In this document: one piece after another, positions 57,340 to 64,000 of the stretch
How the letters are laid out: every line of letters begins with the position of its first letter
How positions within the stretch are numbered: position 1 is the stretch's first letter
Assembly: GCA_030765045.1 (NCBI GenBank)
Contig: CM060967.1
Coordinates: 144,522,251-144,586,250 of the forward strand
DNA: 64,000 bases
Reading direction: 5' to 3'
From: Tenodera sinensis
Taxonomy: Eukaryota > Arthropoda > Insecta > Mantodea > Mantidae
Translations under genes and position numbers: made by a program
Notes under the pieces: model-generated
What the model saw: only the letters and a program-made list of their open reading frames with translations
Told to the model about the DNA's origin: nothing
Database searches by the model: none

Positions 57340-58315
57340 TGAATACTATGAGATCACATATAACTTTATAATATCACCAATTTTCCTTATTGTTATTTAG
57401 TTTAATTTAGGTTAGTAACTTCTGCACATTTTATTGTGAACAAATTGTAATAAATAAGTTTAAATAAATGAAAATATCCGCACACTGCGTCCAGATATAA
57501 GAAATTAGGTATCTGGACATAGCTGGCAGATATTATTTTATTATTTTGTTTTATTTTTTTATTTTTTTCTCTCCAACCAACCAGTAGAGCTCGGCCCACG
57601 TAGCATCATTACAATATCATTTAAACCGGAATGTACCTTCAAACTTCTATGAGGGGAATAGTGTGCAATACGCAACTATTTACCAGATTTTCAATTGCAA
57701 GGTCTCAAAATCTAAGTCGTAATTCCGACACTACGGTATAGTACGATGTGGACTGACATATCTCCTATACCAGTGGAGCGAAGCTATCCTTGCATGTGAT
57801 TTAATTCACTCTCGTTCCCAACGCGAGCTGTAAGCAGGCAATCAGGACCGTCCGTTCCAGTGAACTAAGATAAAAACGTACTCTGTCTTAATTCGGTTAG
57901 CTGATGAAGGATTTTGTAAGGCTGCCGATAAAATTGGCATTCTTTTTTCGCAAACTACTTCTGTAAGAGAAATTTCGAGGTTTTCCATTATTGATGTCCC
58001 ACATCGTCTAGAAAACACACCATTATACATTGCTGGAGTTAAATAATTATTTGTAAACTCCCTTCTGATATGTCTTCATATATCAGATGCACAAAACTAT
58101 GTATAATCTACCATTTGGAGATGATAAAGCTAAATAATAGCTAAATAATGGCGTAAGTAAATTAAATTTAGAATTTAAAATTATTCACACCACAGGTTGG
58201 CAATTTTGTAAGTTTATTCTCTCTCTCACTTTCTCTGTCTTAGCAAATACCATTCTTGATTTTCAAATCCTTTACGATTTTAAAAGAACTCGTGGAATTA
58301 TTATAGATAATGTGG
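57340..58315. other. No supported feature
   Basis: The first 200 bases may be 3' UTR of the LINE relic. The minus frame at 57842-58030 is unrecognised. Confidence 0.35.
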
Positions 58316-58319
58316 CAAC

Positions 58320-58379
58320 TGCTTAGCTTAATACAAAGATCAGTACAACTTAAGTTGAGCTTTGTATAAGCTTAGCTTA
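58320..58379. repeat. Small inverted repeat
   Basis: GCTTAGCTTAATACAAAG and CTTTGTATAAGCTTAGC are inverted copies around an inner palindrome CAACTTAAGTTG. Likely a MITE remnant or a chance hairpin. Confidence 0.6.
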
Positions 58380-58859
58380 TTGCTTGAATTACGCACTGTA
58401 CCGTAGCATAAGTGTCCGCTTAAGCCAGATCGAATTATTCAGCTTCAACTGTGAAAATCGGCCTTAATGTTGCTGTGGAAATTTTTGTAACAAAACGCGA
58501 TAAACGGACATACCTATATATTCACAAACAACAAAACTGGTTGCCATGGAAAGAAAACCATTGTTACGATAATGGAAATTCTTTGGAATTGACAGCGTGG
58601 ACGTTACCAACAACTGATAAGGTATTACTTTTCGCCATCAATACATTAAGCTATTATATGCCTCGTTTTGAAGCTCATATACAAGCTTTGGAGGTATAAG
58701 TGCAGAAAATTTCTTGTTTAGAACCTTGATATATATTCTCTTCGGCGTAACCAACAACGCCTGTCAGATAGACTATCCGTTTTGCTTCAAACACACACAT
58801 GCGTGCCCTACAGACTAGGTAACGTGAGGTCATTTGTCTTGCAAAAAGCATTTGAACTG
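58380..58859. other. Unassigned open frames
   Basis: Frames of 82 codons (58451-58699 plus) and 95 codons (58675-58962 minus) overlap. The latter runs into repeat G, so it is more likely part of a transposon than a gene. Confidence 0.3.
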
Positions 58860-58992
58860 AGTTCGGATACAGCAATTGTTTTGCCCATCTCTGTGGGACA
58901 CCCACTACCCTGAAAACATGCTTCTCTGGATAACTAAAATTATAAGTCCACAAATGAAGCAAATATTGATGTAATATTGTTCATTACACTGT
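58860..58992 (-). repeat. Dispersed repeat G, copy 2
   Basis: On the minus strand AATGAACAATATTACATCAA and TATTTGCTTCATTTGTGGAC match 39023-39145, followed by AGCATGTTTTCAGGGTAGTG. Confidence 0.6.
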
Positions 58993-59089
58993 CCTCAATT
59001 ACCAATACAAATATCTACACTTATACCCCTAACAGCCAGTATATATAGGGTGTAATTGTTGCAGTTTTGGTCCAGATATTCTCTGAAGT

Positions 59090-59500
59090 GACCGAGTAAG
59101 GTAGCTCCGGGGTAATATTTGAGGCCCGCGTTTGGGAGTTCCAATCCCGTCCCACTCACTTTGACCTGGGTAAATCGAGATGTTCTATGGTTGGTAGGTG
59201 AATGCTGGTGTGGCTTCTTATCTACCAATTTCTCTTTCATCCTGTTTGGTTTTTACCTTGTAAGTTTCGGGAGTATGGAAGTGCTAGATATATTGAAAAT
59301 GCTTGCTCAAAGAAAAGAGTACTCCCTATGGACACTAGAGGACTACTTTTTAACGAGTTGTTCATCGCACTCTCTAGGCAGCTCCAGCAAAGACACGGTT
59401 CTTTGAGCCTGGAACTGTTAAGTACTTCTGCGCATCTTTGTGCACTGTTGTCTTGCAACCTGTGGCCTCCTGTGATTTCTTCAGTTAATTCTTTTTTCTT
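59090..59500 (+). mobile_element. tRNA-like SINE, related to family C
   Basis: GTGACCGAGTAAGGTAGCTC and GGGAGTTCCAATCCCGTCCC form a head. The body has GGTTGGTAGGTGAATGCTGG, close to GGTTAGTAGGCGAATGCTGG of the SINE at 11007. The right part is weaker. It stops just before the LTR at 59524. Confidence 0.6.
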
Positions 59501-59523
59501 GGGGTGTGTTAGCCAGAGGATAG

Positions 59524-60022
59524 TGTGACACAGCCGCCGTCAGACGTTCAAGGTCAAGCTACGTCACAGCACTGCTTGTAAGTACGTGACCCGACGACAA
59601 TGGAGCGGTCAGAAAAAGACGACTATGAGTGCGGCAGAAGAAAGCATTTGTAGACTGTTCTAGAAGTTTTCGAATGGTGACTTATTTACGAGAATTTCGT
59701 GCTACTTCATTTTCGCCTATATGCGGCAGTTCTCCGGAGCTATCAGGTGTTGAATGACAACTATTAGAACCGTCAGCGTTTATTTGAGAATGTATTGTCG
59801 GAGCCACAGTTAGAAACGTTTTTGGTGAGTGAATCGTCGGAGTTATTTGTTTGAACAGTCGAACAGTATTAGCGTTTTGTGTCAAGGTTAGGCGAGGACA
59901 GAACAGCTGTGAGTTGTAAGGTCATGACGAATTGTAAATTGTGTTAATAAAACAATGAGGACTGTATGTTTGTGATTCAGTTCTAGAAGAGAAATTTAGT
60001 AAAAGTATCTAGACATTGTCAT
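59524..60022 (+). mobile_element. Gypsy-type 5' LTR relic
   Basis: Begins TGTGACACAGCCGCCGTCAG and shares ordered blocks with the solo LTR at 11836 (minus): TACGTCACAGCACTGCTTGT, TTCTAGAAGTTTTC, ATTTACGAGAATTTC, TATA-like GCCTATATGCGGCAG, TTAATAAAACAATGAGGACT. The right end is TAGACATTGTCAT, an eroded form of the GTCACA terminus. About 0.5 kb. Confidence 0.75.
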
Positions 60023-60030
60023 TTGTAATT

Positions 60031-60047
60031 TGGTGTCAGGAGTGGGA
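60031..60047 (+). other. Primer binding site, tRNA-Leu type
   Basis: TGGTGTCAGGAGTGGGA lies 8 bases after the LTR end. It is complementary to the 3' end (…TCCCACTCCTGACACCA) of typical eukaryotic tRNA-Leu, as used to prime reverse transcription by many gypsy elements. No gag or pol sequence follows, so the element is truncated. Confidence 0.7.
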
Positions 60048-60780
60048 ATTGTAACATTGTCATTTTGTCACAATACCTATTAGATAATAGTGTGTGGGGT
60101 GTTCCCCTTTTGTGTAACCTATCCCTAATCTCCGAAGTATGAAAATATGATAATACGTGGGATATATCAGGGATATTGTGTTACATAATGTCCTGGTAAC
60201 CATACCATAATTCATTATTGCCATATGTCCTACCTTACCTATAAACTGCACAATTCTCATTGCATTGATGTTCTCCTCGCTCTAGATTACAAATTGAATT
60301 TCAGTTCATTTTCATTATGATCTACACCACAGCCAAGCAAGCTCTACAATACTACGGAAACAAGAGGGAAAAGGAAGTCCATGTTTTAATTGAAAGGAAA
60401 TTAAAAGTTTTTAATTAAAAGGAGTTGTTTCGCAAGGAGACTAGGTGAATCTCCTGAGGCTGCAATCCTATTAAAGCAGTACACAATACAATAGGTGACG
60501 ATAACAGACCTGTTTTCACATTACATAGTTCCAATCATGTCCAGTTTAGTTACAGAAAGCGAAATTACCTTTGCAAACTGTATTCTATGGTTTGAATAGA
60601 AAAGCGCCCTTTTGAAATAGGAGACAATGAAAACCCAGTTTTATTGTGACAGTACAGGGATGCTGAAGATGAAGCTGTATTGCGATTTTGGTTTTTTTTG
60701 AACTTTTCAGCTATTGTTTTCTATTAATTTCCAGCACTTGATTTTATAAAGAAATCAAAAAGGTCAATCGTACATAGGGC
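60048..60780. other. No supported feature
   Basis: No retroviral-type coding sequence and no repeat copy recognised. Confidence 0.4.
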
Positions 60781-60783
60781 ATA

Positions 60784-61310
60784 CCAAGTGAGATGGCGTC
60801 ACTTGCATTCGGAAGGTCTTGGGTTCGACACCCGAAGGCCCATGGCTGTTTTATGGTGGTCAGTAGCCAAATGCACGAACTTTTCTGTCCCTTATTTCTG
60901 GTACCCAACATAACTCCCCTCCCATTGTCATCTATTTCAGGATTGTGGGACCAAGCGACGGTGTTCTATGGGTTGCGGCTGGACGGTGGATGTGTGTTTC
61001 GCAGAGGTTTCTTCCCTGGCTCGGCCGGAACTGAACAGTCACGACCCGCTCAAAGGGGCCCCTCCAGGGGGGATCCCTGTTTGTTAGCAGCTTGTGGGTG
61101 GGGTCGGACGACGTCCAGTGCGTAGTATGCTGCGCCTGTCGTTATCCGGATCTGGTCCTCCGTTAGTCTCTCTCTTGATCCCTCTCTCCCTCCCAGGATC
61201 ACGGTAAAAACAGCACAATGGGTTCGGAGCCTACTGCGGTGCTCTGCTTGGTTATAGAGCCCTCTCCGTCCTTCGGTGCCTTTACCGTTGTCTTTGACGC
61301 AAAGCATGGA
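60784..61310 (+). mobile_element. tRNA-derived SINE with GC-rich body
   Basis: CCAAGTGAGATGGCGTCACT and CTTGGGTTCGACACCCGAAG give box A and box B; the first words match the family C head (CGAGCGAGATGG). The body from 60850 is GC-rich against its surroundings (GGTTGCGGCTGGACGGTGG, CCCTCCAGGGGGGATCCCTG) and may be a second element. The 110-codon frame in it is not convincing. Confidence 0.6.
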
Positions 61311-61655
61311 TTATGGGTTCCGAATATGTGTTTCATGATCACTCTCGAAGATTAAAACCGACGGAAAGACCTTAATAAAAAACTAAGACCTAAAATTTAA
61401 ATTCTGAATGAAAATTTTCCAATTCGAAGTTTATAAAAGACGAAATTTGCGAGGAACAACTGTAGCTATCTTGAAAATGCAGAACATGGAAACATATTTG
61501 GGTGCACTTTCTGAACAGAGATTAAAACATTATTAGACACAAAGTTCTTGTTCAAGATATTGAAGCTTTAATATCATCAACGCATAAAGAAATTCTCACC
61601 AATGAATCGATAGTCACCTTAAGCAGGGATTACTATGACCAGAAACACAAAAAAT
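61311..61655. other. No supported feature
   Basis: AT-rich spacer, possibly the decayed 3' end of the LINE fragment on the minus strand. Confidence 0.3.
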
Positions 61656-61659
61656 CGTT

Positions 61660-62230
61660 GAACAGCTGGTTTATAATTTAGAGCTATTTTCGGAAGTCCA
61701 TCCTCTCCAAATGTAACAGCCAATTATTTCTATGGTGCTGCATTTCTTCATTTATAGATTTCACTTTCAGCTCTGTTCTTAGTACATCAATATTTATGTG
61801 GTCTAGTTTTGTACATCCTTTAGTTCTTCTCAAGAATTTCATTTCTATATCCTGGTACCTCACTTTCCATCTTCTTTATTACAACCGCGGCTTCACTTCC
61901 ATATAAAAGTTTTGCCATTGTTTTATAACATTTAATCCTTGTATCCTTTCTTGTTTTACTTCTTAAAGTGTTGTGTAATCTTCTGCATATACTCGTTGCT
62001 TGGAATCATGAACATTTTAGATTAGATTTCTTCTATTTCACATCCAAGCTACCCGATACTTCAGACTTACTCTGAAGTCTTATCACCTAAAATAACTGAA
62101 CTTGATACGTATAAAATTGATAAACTTCAACATCGGTTGACCGATCATCATGAAAACTGACACATCTGAGTGTTTTTCCTTGGAGGTTTTTATCTATCCA
62201 TTTTATTACGCAATGATGCTTGCTTTTCTA
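61660..62230 (-). mobile_element. LINE fragment, reverse transcriptase C-terminal part
   Basis: Minus-strand reading gives KLLYGSEAAVV, a KKMESEVPGYRNEILEK-like stretch, a TRLDHI-like block and HHRNNWLLHLERMD near the left end, equivalent to LLYGCENW...QKWQDHVQRM in the copy at 22190. Stops and frameshifts throughout. Confidence 0.65.
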
Positions 62231-62760
62231 TATTCCCTTTTCTTTTACTAACAAATCCACATATCTTTCTCTACTCACCCTTAAATATAGAATGTAACAT
62301 TAATAAAATGTAACATATTACGTCACACGATTTTTTCTGCCACTTTTCTTTTAGGAAATGCAATTGTCCTTCTTTCTCTACTCTCTTTTCTACAAACAAT
62401 TCAAACAATGTTTTACATGATTGAAGTATAAATACAACGTATAACATTCACAAGGCTTTGTCTACTCGCTTTTGTTTGTCACGTTTGTGGTTGTTCAACA
62501 GTGCTTTGGTATAGTGTCTTTCCCGTGGTTTTGTTTATTTTGTTCATTTTTCTTCTTTACAGCATCTTCATTACAGTTTAACTCTCTTTTCAAAGGTTTA
62601 ACTAATATTTTAAATGTATCCAGATGTACACAGGTGTGAAAGTTCTAGGATAAATCGCTAAACAACGGGCAACGGCGCGTATATCAGCTAGTCTCATATG
62701 GACTTGAGTGGTTTACAAGAAAAAATGCGAGTAGGTTGGAGTATTAAATGTGGTACCGCA
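62231..62760. other. No supported feature
   Basis: AT-rich, T-rich on plus. Could be older LINE sequence in minus orientation but no motif is clear. Confidence 0.35.
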
Positions 62761-62763
62761 TTG

Positions 62764-62840
62764 CCAAAGTAGCTCAGGATCAGAGTAACCGGACAGACAC
62801 TGGAAGATCCGTGGTTCAAACCCCGTGTATGGCATTTAGC
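62764..62840 (+). mobile_element. tRNA-like SINE head
   Basis: GCCAAAGTAGCTCAGGATCA (box A) and CGTGGTTCAAACCCCGTGTA (box B). GCCA at the start can pair with TGGC at the end, like the base of an acceptor stem. The middle differs from any functional anticodon arm that I can form. Confidence 0.6.
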
Positions 62841-63120
62841 TTTTCACTGTGCTTCTGCCTTTCCAATCTTTGCCCTACACACGCCTAGTGTGAAATAACA
62901 ATTATGGCTGACAATACATTTAATGGCGGGTGGCAGTAGGAGCTGGTCAGCACAAAATCCAATGATGTCAATTCAATACCATTTGGGCCCACAAAATGTA
63001 TTTGTTCAACAGGAAAGACAATAGTAGTGGTCAGGTACCAGTCATTATTAAATTGCCATAGTTGCTGTTTCTACAAATGCTTATTTTCGTTTACGTGAGG
63101 TTTACGTGAACAATAAGTTT
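62841..63120. other. No supported feature
   Basis: Possible SINE body; not matched elsewhere in the window. Confidence 0.3.

Positions 63121-64000
<880 letters not shown>

Noticed and set aside
57842..58030. Additional TRPC or other host exon on minus
   Set aside because: 62-codon frame without recognisable motif or convincing splice borders.

Overview
This looks like nuclear DNA from an arthropod, almost certainly an insect with a large, transposon-rich genome. The evidence is: three spliced exons of an insect-type TRPC cation channel on the minus strand, very long introns, AT-rich unique sequence, many tRNA-derived SINE heads, decayed non-LTR retrotransposons, gypsy-type LTRs, mariner-type DNA elements, foldback elements and long microsatellites. 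A cockroach or other polyneopteran would fit the intron size and repeat load, but the sequence alone does not prove it. Nothing prokaryotic (operons, ribosome binding sites, CRISPR) is present.

The only confident host gene is a TRPC channel, probably the TRP-gamma type, read right to left. Its exons lie at 45136-44902 (last part of the TRP_2 region and start of S1), 15442-15287 (rest of S1, S1-S2 loop and most of S2) and 4370-4231 (end of S2, linker and S3). All three have GT/AG splice sites and their phases join exactly (0 to 1, 1 to 1, 1 to 0). The introns are 29,459 and 10,916 bases. S4-S6, the pore and the C-terminus must lie beyond the left edge; the ankyrin-repeat N-terminus lies to the right and was not found.

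Everything else supported is repeat or mobile DNA. The right-hand intron (4371-15286) holds a minus-strand LINE interrupted by a short insertion with a 14-base target duplication, a long foldback whose arms carry a hammerhead-ribozyme-like core, a SINE and a solo gypsy LTR. The long intron (15443-44901) holds many copies of one abundant element of about 0.85 kb (called R1 here), a remarkable 2.2 kb minisatellite block (17935-20177) made of 13-, 9- and 18-base units, LINE fragments including a jockey-like reverse transcriptase with poly(A) tail, a mariner-type element with inverted termini and an internal deletion, a second mariner-type transposase relic, a 39-base tandem array and a TIR element of about 0.6 kb.

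To the right of the last exon (45137-64000) there are SINEs, a second copy of the TIR element, a 0.3 kb foldback, more R1 copies, two further gypsy LTR relics (one followed by a tRNA-Leu-type primer binding site), LINE fragments, and long (TA)n, (TG)n and (ATT)n tracts. No complete, intact transposase or reverse transcriptase was found. Many long open frames, especially at 17.9-20.2 kb, are by-products of repeat-unit length and are not genes.
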